From Hippasteria phrygiana (taxonomy: Eukaryota; Echinodermata; Asteroidea; Valvatida; Goniasteridae): a stretch of 64,000 bases of DNA. The stretch covers positions 124,001 to 188,000 of the forward strand of contig JAZGUH010000281.1 of NCBI GenBank assembly GCA_037893225.1, given 5' to 3'. The position numbers and the translations under genes are program-made. Positions within the stretch are counted from its first letter, which is position 1, and the number at the start of each line of letters is the position of its first letter. The notes beneath the pieces were generated by a model. That model saw only the letters and a program-made list of their open reading frames with translations, had not been told where the DNA came from and searched no databases. Shown one piece after another: positions 52,865 to 64,000 of the stretch.

Positions 52865-53096
52865 TTATGAATGAGTAAAGCAAGTCCATACCCCAGGGAA
52901 TTTGACAGGCATGGAGCAATAAATAAAAGGTAATCTGCACACAGATGGTGGCCGGGAAGAAAATAAACATTGCGAGGTTTGAATTTTCTCCACAAGTGTT
53001 AACTCTAAGAAGCCGCCGATAATTGCAACATGTAGCGCCAGATCTAAGCTATCCATACATGTCAAAATTACTGAATTTGGTTGATATTTCATGCAA

Positions 53097-56000
53097 TTAT
53101 GAATGAGTAAAGCAAGTCCATACCCCAGGGAATTTGACAGGCATGGAGCAATAAATAAAAGGTAATCTGCACACAGATGGTGGCCGGGAAGAAAATAAAC
53201 ATTGCGAGGTTTGAATTTTCTCCACAAGTGTTAACTCTAAGAAGCCGCCGATAATTGCAACATGTAGCGCCAGATCTAAGCTATCCATACATGTCAAAAT
53301 TACTGAATTTGGTTGATATTTCATGCAATTATGAATGAGTAAATCAAGTCATACCCCAGGGAATTTGACATGCATGGAGCAATAAATAGACGGTAACATG
53401 TACACAGATGTTGGCCGGGAAGAAAATAAACATTGCGAGGTTTGAATTTTCTCCACAAGTGTTAATTCTAAGAAGCCGCCGATAATTGCAACATGTAGCG
53501 CCAGATCTAAGCTATCCATACATGTCAAAATTACTGAATTTGGATGATATTTCATGCAATTATGAATGAGTAAAGCAAGTCCATACCCCAGGGAATTTGA
53601 CAGGCATGGAGCAATAAATAGAAGGTAATATGCACACAGATGTTGGCCGGAAAGAAAATAAACATTGCGAGGTTTGAATTTTCTCCACAAGTTTTAACTC
53701 TAAGAAGCCGCCGATAATTGCAACATGTAGCGCCAGATCTAAGCTATCCATACATGTCAAAATTACTGAATTTGGTTGATATTTCATGCAATTATGAATG
53801 AGTAAAGCAAGTCCATACCCCAGGGAATTTGACAGGCATGGAGCAATATATAAGAGGTAATCTGCACACAGATGGTGGCCGGGAAGAAAATAAACAGTGC
53901 GAGGTTTGAATTTTCTCCACAAGTGTTAACTCTAAGAAGCCGCCGATAATTGCAACATGTAGCGCCAGATCTAAGCTATCCATACATGTCAAAATTACTG
54001 AATTTGGTTGATATTTCATGCAATTATGAATGAGTAAAGCAAGTCCATACCCCAGGGAATTTGACAGGCATGGAGCAATAAATAAAAGGTAATCTGCACA
54101 CAGATGGTGGCCGGGAAGAAAATAAACATTGCGAGGTTTGAATTTTCTCCACAAGTTTTAACTCTAAGAAGCCGCCGATAATTGCAACATGTAGCGCCAG
54201 ATCTAAGCTATCCATACATGTCAAAATTACTGAATTTGGTTGATATTTCATGCAATTATGAATGAGTAAAGCAAGTCCATACCCCAGGGAATTTGACAGG
54301 CATGGAGCAATATATAAGAGGTAATCTGCACACAGATGGTGGCCGGGAAGAAAATAAACATTGCGAGGTTTGAATTTTCTCCACAAGTGTTAACTCTAAG
54401 AAGCCGCCGATAATTGCAACATGTAGCGCCAGATCTAAGCTATCCATACATGTCAAAATTACTGAATTTGGTTGATATTTCATGCAATTATGAATGAGTA
54501 AAGCAAGTCCATACCCCAGGGAATTTGACAGGCATGGAGCAATAAATAAAAGGTAATCTGCACACAGATGGTGGCCGGGAAGAAAATAAACATTGCGAGG
54601 TTTGAATTTTCTCCACAAGTGTTAACTCTAAGAAGCCGCCGATAATTGCAACATGTAGCGCCAGATCTAAGCTATCCATACATGTCAAAATTACTGAATT
54701 TGGTTGATATTTCATGCAATTATGAATGAGTAAAGCAAGTCCATACCCCAGGGAATTTGACAGGCATGGAGCAATAAATAAAAGGTAATCTGCACACAGA
54801 TGGTGGCCGGGAAGAAAATAAACATTGCGAGGTTTGAATTTTCTCCACAAGTGTTAACTCTAAGAAGCCGCCGATAATTGCAACATGTAGCGCCAGATCT
54901 AAGCTATCCATACATGTCAAAATTACTGAATTTGGTTGATATTTCATGCAATTATGAATGAGTAAAGCAAGTCCATACCCCAGGGAATTTGACAGGCATG
55001 GAGCAATAAATAAAAGGTAATCTGCACACAGATGGTGGCCGGGAAGAAAATAAACATTGCGAGGTTTGAATTTTCTCCACAAGTGTTAACTCTAAGAAGC
55101 CGCCGATAATTGCAACATGTAGCGCCAGATCTAAGCTATCCATACATGTCAAAATTACTGAATTTGGTTGATATTTCATGCAATTATGAATGAGTAAAGC
55201 AAGTCATACCCTAGGGAATTTGACATGCATGGAGCAATAAATAGACGGTAACATGTACACAGATGTTGGCCGGGAAGAAAATAAACATTGCGAGGTTTGA
55301 ATTTTCTCCACAAGTGTTAACTCTAAGAAGCCGCCGATAATTGCAACATGTAGCGCCAGATCTAAGCTATCCATACATGTCAAAATTACTGAATTTGGTT
55401 GATATTTCATGCAATTATGAATGAGTAAAGCAAGTCCATACCCCAGGGAATTTGACAGGCATGGAGCAATAAATAAAAGGTAATCTGCACACAGATGGTG
55501 GCCGGGAAGAAAATAAACATTGCGAGGTTTGAATTTTCTCCACAAGTGTTAACTCTAAGAAGCCGCCGATAATTGCAACATGTAGCGCCAGATCTAAGCT
55601 ATCCATACATGTCAAAATTACTGAATTTGGTTGATAGTTCATGCAATTATGAATGAGTAAAGCAAGTCCATACACCAGGGAATTTGACATGCATGGAGCA
55701 ATAAATAGACGGTAATCTGCACACAGATGGTGGCCGGGAAGAAAATAAACATTGCGAGGTTTGAATTTTCTCCACAAGTGTTAACTCTAAGAAGCCGCCG
55801 ATAATTGCAACATGTAGCGCCAGATCTAAGCTATCCATACATGTCAAAATTACTGAATTTGGTTGATATTTCATGCAATTATGAATGAGTAAAGCAAGTC
55901 CATACCCCAGGGAATTTGACAGGCATGGAGCAATAAATAAAAGGTAATCTGCACACAGATGGTGGCCGGGAAGAAAATAAACATTGCGAGGTTTGAATTT

Positions 56001-56110
56001 TCTCCACAAGTGTTAACTCTAAGAAGCCGCCGATAATTGCAACATGTAGCGCCAGATCTAAGCTATCCATACATGTCAAAATTACTGAATTTGGTTGATA
56101 TTTCATGCAA
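53097..56110. repeat. 13-monomer block (3014 bp), copy 2
   Basis: Adjacent direct copy of 50083-53096, with the private bases at 53544 and 53897. The identity is 280 bp longer than the period, so the exchange point can lie anywhere in 53064-53343. Confidence 0.93.
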
Positions 56111-59100
56111 TTATGAATGAGTAAAGCAAGTCCATACCCCAGGGAATTTGACAGGCATGGAGCAATAAATAAAAGGTAATCTGCACACAGATGGTGGCCG
56201 GGAAGAAAATAAACATTGCGAGGTTTGAATTTTCTCCACAAGTGTTAACTCTAAGAAGCCGCCGATAATTGCAACATGTAGCGCCAGATCTAAGCTATCC
56301 ATACATGTCAAAATTACTGAATTTGGTTGATATTTCATGCAATTATGAATGAGTAAAGCAAGTCCATACACCAGGGAATTTGACATGCATGGAGCAATAA
56401 ATAGACGGTAACATGTACACAGATGTTGGCCGGAAAGAAAATAAACATTGCGAGGTTTGAATGTTCTCCACAAGTTTTAACTCTAAGAAGCCGCCGATAA
56501 TTGCAACATGTAGCGCCAGATCTAAGCTATCCATACATGTCAAAATTACTGAATTTGGTTGATATTTCATGCAATTATGAATGAGTAAAGCAAGTCCATA
56601 CCCCAGGGAATTTGACAGGCATGGAGCAATAAATAGACGGTAACATGTACACAGATGTTGGCCGGGAAGAAAATAAACATTGCGAGGTTTGAATTTTCTC
56701 CACAAGTGTTAATTCTAAGAAGCCGCCGATAATTGCAACATGTAGCGCCAGATCTAAGCTATCCATACATGTCAAAATTACTGAATTTGGATGATATTTC
56801 ATGCAATTATGAATGAGTAAAGCAAGTCCATACCCCAGGGAATTTGACAGGCATGGAGCAATAAATAGAAGGTAATATGCACACAGATGTTGGCCGGAAA
56901 GAAAATAAACATTGCGAGGTTTGAATTTTCTCCACAAGTTTTAACTCTAAGAAGCCGCCGATAATTGCAACATGTAGCGCCAGATCTAAGCTATCCATAC
57001 ATGTCAAAATTACTGAATTTGGTTGATATTTCATGCAATTATGAATGAGTAAAGCAAGTCCATACCCCAGGGAATTTGACAGGCATGGAGCAATATATAA
57101 GAGGTAATCTGCACACAGATGGTGGCCGGGAAGAAAATAAACATTGCGAGGTTTGAATTTTCTCCACAAGTGTTAACTCTAAGAAGCCGCCGATAATTGC
57201 AACATGTAGCGCCAGATCTAAGCTATCCATACATGTCAAAATTACTGAATTTGGTTGATATTTCATGCAATTATGAATGAGTAAAGCAAGTCCATACCCC
57301 AGGGAATTTGACAGGCATGGAGCAATAAATAAAAGGTAATCTGCACACAGATGGTGGCCGGGAAGAAAATAAACATTGCGAGGTTTGAATTTTCTCCACA
57401 AGTGTTAACTCTAAGAAGCCGCCGATAATTGCAACATGTAGCGCCAGATCTAAGCTATCCATACATGTCAAAATTACTGAATTTGGTTGATATTTCATGC
57501 AATTATGAATGAGTAAAGCAAGTCCATACACCAGGGAATTTGACATGCATGGAGCAATAAATAGACGGTAACATGTACACAGATGTTGGCCGGAAAGAAA
57601 ATAAACATTGCGAGGTTTGAATGTTCTCCACAAGTTTTAACTCTAAGAAGCCGCCGATAATTGCAACATGTAGCGCCAGATCTAAGCTATCCATACATGT
57701 CAAAATTACTGAATTTGGTTGATATTTCATGCAATTATGAATGAGTAAAGCAAGTCCATACCCCAGGGAATTTGACAGGCATGGAGCAATAAATAAAAGG
57801 TAATCTGCACACAGATGGTGGCCGGGAAGAAAATAAACATTGCGAGGTTTGAATTTTCTCCACAAGTGTTAACTCTAAGAAGCCGCCGATAATTGCAACA
57901 TGTAGCGCCAGATCTAAGCTATCCATACATGTCAAAATTACTGAATTTGGTTGATATTTCATGCAATTATGAATGAGTAAAGCAAGTCCATACACCAGGG
58001 AATTTGACATGCATGGAGCAATAAATAGACGGTAATATGTACACAGATGTTGGCCGGAAAGAAAATAAACATTGCGAGGTTTGAATTTCATAAACAAGTT
58101 TTAACTCTAGGAAGCCGCCAATGATTGCTACATGTAGCGCCAGATCTAAGCTATCCATACATGTCAAAATTACTGTATTTGGTTGATATTTCATGCAATT
58201 ATGAATGAGTAGAGCAAGTCCATACCCCAGGGAATTTGACAGGCATGGAGCAATAAATAGAAGGTAATATGCACACAGATGTTGGCCGGAAAGAAAATAA
58301 ACATTGCGAGGTTTGAATTTTCTCCACAAGTGTTAACTCTAAGAAGCCGCCGATAATTGCAACATGTAGCGCCAGATCTAAGCTATCCATACATGTAAAA
58401 ATTACTGAATTTGGTTGATATTTCATGCAATTATGAATGAGTAAAGCAAGTCCATACCCCAGGGAATTTGACAGGCATGGAGCAATAAATAAAAGGTAAT
58501 CTTCACACAGATGGTGGCCGGGAAGAAAATAAACATTGCGAGGTTTGAATTTTCTCCACAAGTTTTAACTCTAAGAAGCCGCCGATAATTGCAACATGTA
58601 GCGCCAGATCTAAGCTATCCATACATGTCAAAATTACTGAATTTGGTTGATATTTCATGCAATTATGAATGAGTAAAGCAAGTCATACCCTAGGGAATTT
58701 GACAGGCATGGAGCAATAAATAGACGGTAACATGTACACAGATGTTGGCCGGGAAGAAAATAAACATTGCGAGGTTTGAATTTTCTCCACAAGTGTTAAT
58801 TCTAAGAAGCCGCCGATAATTGCAACATGTAGCGCCAGATCTAAGCTATCCATACATGTCAAAATTACTGAATTTGGTTGATATTTCATGCAATTATGAA
58901 TGAGTAAAGCAAGTCCATACCCCAGGGAATTTGACAGGCATGGAGCAATAAATAAAAGGTAATATGCACACAGATGTTGGCCGGAAAGAAAATAAACATT
59001 GCGAGGTTTGAATTTTCTCCACAAGTTTTAACTCTAAGAAGCCGCCGATCATTGCAACATGTAGCGCCAGATCTAAGCTATCCATACATGTCAAAATTAC

Positions 59101-59357
59101 TGAATTTGGTTGATATTTCATGCAATTATGAATGAGTAAAGCAAGTCCATACCCCAGGGAATTTGACAGGCATGGAGCAATAAATAAAAGGTAATCTGCA
59201 CACAGATGGTGGCCGGGAAGAAAATAAACATTGCGAGGTTTGAATTTTCTCCACAAGTTTTAACTCTAAGAAGCCGCCGATAATTGCAACATGTAGCGCC
59301 AGATCTAAGCTATCCATACATGTCAAAATTACTGAATTTGGTTGATATTTCATGCAA
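56111..59357. repeat. Mixed cassettes between the 13-mer and 7-mer blocks
   Basis: Fourteen monomers: A, B, A-head/C-tail chimera (56575), D, G, A, B, A, E, F, A', C, A-head/D-tail (58894), A'. The E monomer (57967) is diverged, with GAATTTCATAAAC and GATTGCTACATG. The A' at 58431 has TCTTCACACAG, and 58894 has GCCGATCATTG. The order E-F-A'-C is kept. Confidence 0.85.
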
Positions 59358-60981
59358 TTATGAATGAGTAAAGCAAGTCCATACCCCAGGGAATTTGACA
59401 GGCATGGAGCAATATATAAGAGGTAATCTGCACACAGATGGTGGCCGGGAAGAAAATAAACATTGCGAGGTTTGAATTTTCTCCACAAGTGTTAACTCTA
59501 AGAAGCCGCCGATAATTGCAACATGTAGCGCCAGATCTAAGCTATCCATACATGTCAAAATTACTGAATTTGGTTGATATTTCATGCAATTATGAATGAG
59601 TAAAGCAAGTCCATACCCCAGGGAATTTGACAGGCATGGAGCAATAAATAAAAGGTAATCTGCACACAGATGGTGGCCGGGAAGAAAATAAACATTGCGA
59701 GGTTTGAATTTTCTCCACAAGTGTTAACTCTAAGAAGCCGCCGATAATTGCAACATGTAGCGCCAGATCTAAGCTATCCATACATGTCAAAATTACTGAA
59801 TTTGGTTGATATTTCATGCAATTATGAATGAGTAAAGCAAGTCCATACCCCAGGGAATTTGACAGGCATGGAGCAATAAATAAAAGGTAATCTGCACACA
59901 GATGGTGGCCGGGAAGAAAATAAACATTGCGAGGTTTGAATTTTCTCCACAAGTGTTAACTCTAAGAAGCCGCCGATAATTGCAACATGTAGCGCCAGAT
60001 CTAAGCTATCCATACATGTCAAAATTACTGAATTTGGTTGATATTTCATGCAATTATGAATGAGTAAAGCAAGTCCATACCCCAGGGAATTTGACAGGCA
60101 TGGAGCAATAAATAAAAGGTAATCTGCACACAGATGGTGGCCGGGAAGAAAATAAACATTGCGAGGTTTGAATTTTCTCCACAAGTGTTAACTCTAAGAA
60201 GCCGCCGATAATTGCAACATGTAGCGCCAGATCTAAGCTATCCATACATGTCACAATTACTGAATTTGGTTGATATTTCATGCAATTATGAATGAGTAAA
60301 GCAAGTCCATACCCCAGGGAATTTGACAGGCATGGAGCAATATATAAGAGGTAATCTGCACACAGATGGTGGCCGGGAAGAAAATAAACATTGCGAGGTT
60401 TGAATTTTCTCCACAAGTGTTAACTCTAAGAAGCCGCCGATAATTGCAACATGTAGCGCCAGATCTAAGCTATCCATACATGTCAAAATTACTGAATTTG
60501 GTTGATATTTCATGCAATTATGAATGAGTAAAGCAAGTCCATACCCCAGGGAATTTGACAGGCATGGAGCAATAAATAAAAGGTAATCTGCACACAGATG
60601 GTGGCCGGGAAGAAAATAAACATTGCGAGGTTTGAATTTTCTCCACAAGTGTTAACTCTAAGAAGCCGCCGATAATTGCAACATGTAGCGCCAGATCTAA
60701 GCTATCCATACATGTCAAAATTACTGAATTTGGTTGATATTTCATGCAATTATGAATGAGTAAAGCAAGTCCATACACCAGGGAATTTGACATGCATGGA
60801 GCAATAAATAGACGGTAACATGTACACAGATGTTGGCCGGAAAGAAAATAAACATTGCGAGGTTTGAATTTTCTCCACAAGTTTTAACTCTAAGAAGCCG
60901 CCGATAATTGCAACATGTAGCGCCAGATCTAAGCTATCCATACATGTCAAAATTACTGAATTTGGTTGATATTTCATGCAA
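59358..60981. repeat. 7-monomer block (1624 bp), copy 1
   Basis: Order G, A, A, A (ATGTCACAATT at 60254), G, A, chimera (60750). Identity at offset 1624 bp runs from 59218 to 60869 against 60842-62493, bounded by G59217/A60841 and T60870/G62494. All seven monomers are 232 bp. Confidence 0.93.
60750..60981. repeat. Chimeric monomer at the 7-mer duplication junction, B head and A' tail
   Basis: The head matches B at 62374 (CCATACACC, AGACGG, TAACATGT, CCGGAAAG). The tail matches A' at 59126 (GAATTTTCTCC with AGTTTTAACT). The exchange must lie within 60842-60869. Confidence 0.92.
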
Positions 60982-62605
60982 TTATGAATGAGTAAAGCAA
61001 GTCCATACCCCAGGGAATTTGACAGGCATGGAGCAATATATAAGAGGTAATCTGCACACAGATGGTGGCCGGGAAGAAAATAAACATTGCGAGGTTTGAA
61101 TTTTCTCCACAAGTGTTAACTCTAAGAAGCCGCCGATAATTGCAACATGTAGCGCCAGATCTAAGCTATCCATACATGTCAAAATTACTGAATTTGGTTG
61201 ATATTTCATGCAATTATGAATGAGTAAAGCAAGTCCATACCCCAGGGAATTTGACAGGCATGGAGCAATAAATAAAAGGTAATCTGCACACAGATGGTGG
61301 CCGGGAAGAAAATAAACATTGCGAGGTTTGAATTTTCTCCACAAGTGTTAACTCTAAGAAGCCGCCGATAATTGCAACATGTAGCGCCAGATCTAAGCTA
61401 TCCATACATGTCAAAATTACTGAATTTGGTTGATATTTCATGCAATTATGAATGAGTAAAGCAAGTCCATACCCCAGGGAATTTGACAGGCATGGAGCAA
61501 TAAATAAAAGGTAATCTGCACACAGATGGTGGCCGGGAAGAAAATAAACATTGCGAGGTTTGAATTTTCTCCACAAGTGTTAACTCTAAGAAGCCGCCGA
61601 TAATTGCAACATGTAGCGCCAGATCTAAGCTATCCATACATGTCAAAATTACTGAATTTGGTTGATATTTCATGCAATTATGAATGAGTAAAGCAAGTCC
61701 ATACCCCAGGGAATTTGACAGGCATGGAGCAATAAATAAAAGGTAATCTGCACACAGATGGTGGCCGGGAAGAAAATAAACATTGCGAGGTTTGAATTTT
61801 CTCCACAAGTGTTAACTCTAAGAAGCCGCCGATAATTGCAACATGTAGCGCCAGATCTAAGCTATCCATACATGTCACAATTACTGAATTTGGTTGATAT
61901 TTCATGCAATTATGAATGAGTAAAGCAAGTCCATACCCCAGGGAATTTGACAGGCATGGAGCAATATATAAGAGGTAATCTGCACACAGATGGTGGCCGG
62001 GAAGAAAATAAACATTGCGAGGTTTGAATTTTCTCCACAAGTGTTAACTCTAAGAAGCCGCCGATAATTGCAACATGTAGCGCCAGATCTAAGCTATCCA
62101 TACATGTCAAAATTACTGAATTTGGTTGATATTTCATGCAATTATGAATGAGTAAAGCAAGTCCATACCCCAGGGAATTTGACAGGCATGGAGCAATAAA
62201 TAAAAGGTAATCTGCACACAGATGGTGGCCGGGAAGAAAATAAACATTGCGAGGTTTGAATTTTCTCCACAAGTGTTAACTCTAAGAAGCCGCCGATAAT
62301 TGCAACATGTAGCGCCAGATCTAAGCTATCCATACATGTCAAAATTACTGAATTTGGTTGATATTTCATGCAATTATGAATGAGTAAAGCAAGTCCATAC
62401 ACCAGGGAATTTGACATGCATGGAGCAATAAATAGACGGTAACATGTACACAGATGTTGGCCGGAAAGAAAATAAACATTGCGAGGTTTGAATGTTCTCC
62501 ACAAGTTTTAACTCTAAGAAGCCGCCGATAATTGCAACATGTAGCGCCAGATCTAAGCTATCCATACATGTCAAAATTACTGAATTTGGTTGATATTTCA
62601 TGCAA
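60982..62605. repeat. 7-monomer block (1624 bp), copy 2
   Basis: Adjacent direct copy of 59358-60981 with the private ATGTCACAATT at 61878. Its last monomer (62374) is an intact B, whereas the matching monomer of copy 1 (60750) is a chimera, as expected for a junction monomer. Confidence 0.92.
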
Positions 62606-64000
62606 TTATGAATGAGTAAAGCAAGTCCATACCCCAGGGAATTTGACAGGCATGGAGCAATAAATAAAAGGTAATCTGCACACAGATGGTGGCCGGGAAG
62701 AAAATAAACATTGCGAGGTTTGAATTTTCTCCACAAGTGTTAACTCTAAGAAGCCGCCGATAATTGCAACATGTAGCGCCAGATCTAAGCTATCCATACA
62801 TGTCAAAATTACTGAATTTGGTTGATATTTCATGCAATTATGAATGAGTAAAGCAAGTCCATACACCAGGGAATTTGACATGCATGGAGCAATAAATAGA
62901 CGGTAATATGTACACAGATGTTGGCCGGAAAGAAAATAAACATTGCGAGGTTTGAATTTTATAAACAAGTTTTAACTCTAGGAAGCCGCCAATGATTGCA
63001 ACATGTAGCGCCAGATCTAAGCTATCCATACATGTCAAAATTACTGAATTTGGTTGATATTTCATGCAATTATGAATGAGTAAATCAAGTCATACCCCAG
63101 GGAATTTGACATGCATGGAGCAATAAATAGACGGTAACATGTACACAGATGTTGGCCGGGAAGAAAATAAACATTGCGAGGTTTGAATTTTCTCCACAAG
63201 TGTTAATTCTAAGAAGCCGCCGATAATTGCAACATGTAGCGCCAGATCTAAGCTATCCATACATGTCAAAATTACTGAATTTGGTTGATATTTCATGCAA
63301 TTATGAATGAGTAAAGCAAGTCCATACCCCAGGGAATTTGACAGGCATGGAGCAATAAATAGAAGGTAATATGCACACAGATGGTGGCCGGGAAGAAAAT
63401 AAACATTGCGAGGTTTGAATTTTCTCCACAAGTGTTAACTCTAAGAAGCCGCCGATAATTGCAACATGTAGCGCCAGATCTAAGCTATCCATACATGTCA
63501 AAATTACTGAATTTGGTTGATATTTCATGCAATTATGAATGAGTAAAGCAAGTCCATACCCCAGGGAATTTGACAGGCATGGAGCAATAAATAAAAGGTA
63601 ATCTGCACACAGATGGTGGCCGGGAAGAAAATAAACATTGCGAGGTTTGAATTTTCTCCACAAGTGTTAACTCTAAGAAGCCGCCGATAATTGCAACATG
63701 TAGCGCCAGATCTAAGCTATCCATACATGTCAAAATTACTGAATTTGGTTGATATTTCATGCAATTATGAATGAGTAAAGCAAGTCCATACCCCAGGGAA
63801 TTTGACAGGCATGGAGCAATAAATAAAAGGTAATCTGCACACAGATGGTGGCCGGGAAGAAAATAAACATTGCGAGGTTTGAATTTTCTCCACAAGTGTT
63901 AACTCTAAGAAGCCGCCGATAATTGCAACATGTAGCGCCAGATCTAAGCTATCCATACATGTCAAAATTACTGAATTTGGTTGATATTTCATGCAATTAT
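62606..64000. repeat. Right tail: A, E-head chimera, C', hybrid, A, A, then 4 bases
   Basis: Monomers at 62606, 62838, 63070 (231 bp), 63301, 63533 and 63765, then TTAT at 63997-64000. The E-like monomer at 62838 keeps E markers up to G62994 but has CTGAATTT at 63044-63051, where E has CTGTATTT, and is followed by C' rather than F. The monomer at 63301 combines AGAAGG and TAATATGC with GGTGGCCGGG. Confidence 0.88.

Larger units (their letters stand above)
50083..53096. repeat. 13-monomer block (3014 bp), copy 1
   Basis: Order A, C', D, G, A', G, A, A, A, C, A (TTGATAGTTC), chimera, A. Identity at offset 3014 bp runs from 50050 to 53343 against 53064-56357, bounded by A50049/C53063 and T53344/G56358. 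Shared private bases include A50530 (TTTGGATGAT) and G50883 (AAACAGTGCG). Confidence 0.93.
6292..64000. repeat. Satellite array 2, 232-bp monomer (231-bp variants), ~249 copies, open on the right
   Basis: Direct tandem repeat without spacers or insertions. With phase zero at TTATGAATGAGTA, the first complete monomer starts at 6510 and the last ends at 63996. That span is 57,487 bp, which equals 248 x 232 minus 49. I count 49 one-base-short monomers: 47 with AAGTCATACC instead of AAGTCCATACC, and 2 with CCATTATG instead of CCATACATG. The arithmetic closes exactly, so no other net length change occurs. The reference monomer is 39.2% GC with 5 CpG. Each monomer carries one AGATCT site. Nearly all variation lies at monomer offsets 14-156, 199, 210 and 217. 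The family is not recognised; the array continues past base 64000. Confidence 0.99.

Noticed and set aside
6973..63895. Repeated 120-codon frames on the - strand of array 2, one per monomer
   Set aside because: Each is 363 bp, longer than the 232-bp monomer, so neighbours overlap by 131 bp. Monomer differences alter residues freely and 49 one-base deletions break the frame without any sign of selection.
1..64000. CRISPR array
   Set aside because: The repeat unit is 231-239 bp and fully contiguous; there are no unique spacers and no cas genes.
1..64000. Common origin of the two satellites, suggested by TGCAGTTATG in array 1 and TGCAATTATG in array 2
   Set aside because: The match is about 10 bp and does not extend. 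One such near-match between two units of about 235 bp is expected by chance.
1..64000. Tandem array of a functional gene such as rDNA, 5S, histone or snRNA
   Set aside because: Monomers of 232-239 bp show none of the conserved sequences of these RNAs or proteins, and no spacer/gene division is seen.

Overview
The whole 64 kb is satellite DNA. I see no protein-coding gene, RNA gene, transposon or unique sequence. Two unrelated tandem arrays meet head-on at about position 6290. Both run off the window, array 1 on the left and array 2 on the right. Clean multi-kilobase satellite arrays with higher-order repeat (HOR) structure point to a eukaryotic chromosome, most likely centromeric, pericentromeric or subtelomeric heterochromatin. 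I do not recognise either family and cannot name the organism.

Array 1 (1-6289): 26 complete monomers of 237-239 bp (mean about 238.5) and a 27th cut off after 87 bp. It is about 50% GC, CpG is near its expected level, and neighbouring monomers differ at many sites. Related groups of monomers recur out of order (239-1432 with 4772-5726; 2386-2977 with 4056-4647), so it looks like an older, shuffled array without a strict HOR.

Array 2 (6292-64000): a 218-bp partial monomer, then exactly 248 complete monomers from 6510 to 63996 (199 of 232 bp and 49 of 231 bp), then 4 bases. It is about 39% GC. Monomers fall into a small set of types that I label A, AT, A', B, C, C', D, D', E, F and G from about 14 diagnostic sites; reference copies are listed as features. 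Types travel as linked cassettes (E-F; C'-D-G; D'-A-C'-B-AT-C-A'-C). From left to right the array holds: a mixed edge (6510-8596); a 20-monomer block in two tandem copies (8597-17868); mixed cassettes (17869-21809); a 14-monomer block in two copies (21810-28303); mixed cassettes (28304-31316); an 8-monomer HOR and a variant of it (31317-35023); a nested HOR of four super-units, each an 8-mer plus a 7-mer or 6-mer (35024-48691); a 13-monomer block in two copies (50083-56110); mixed cassettes; a 7-monomer block in two copies (59358-62605); and a tail.

The biology visible here is satellite turnover by in-register unequal exchange. Several crossovers can be placed inside single chimeric monomers, to windows of 6-52 bp. 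One 38-bp stretch of the array 2 monomer, holding a 7-bp dyad around an AGATCT palindrome, stays almost unchanged over 248 copies and is the best candidate for a protein-binding element. Open reading frames are frequent but are by-products of the repeat and are not annotated as genes.
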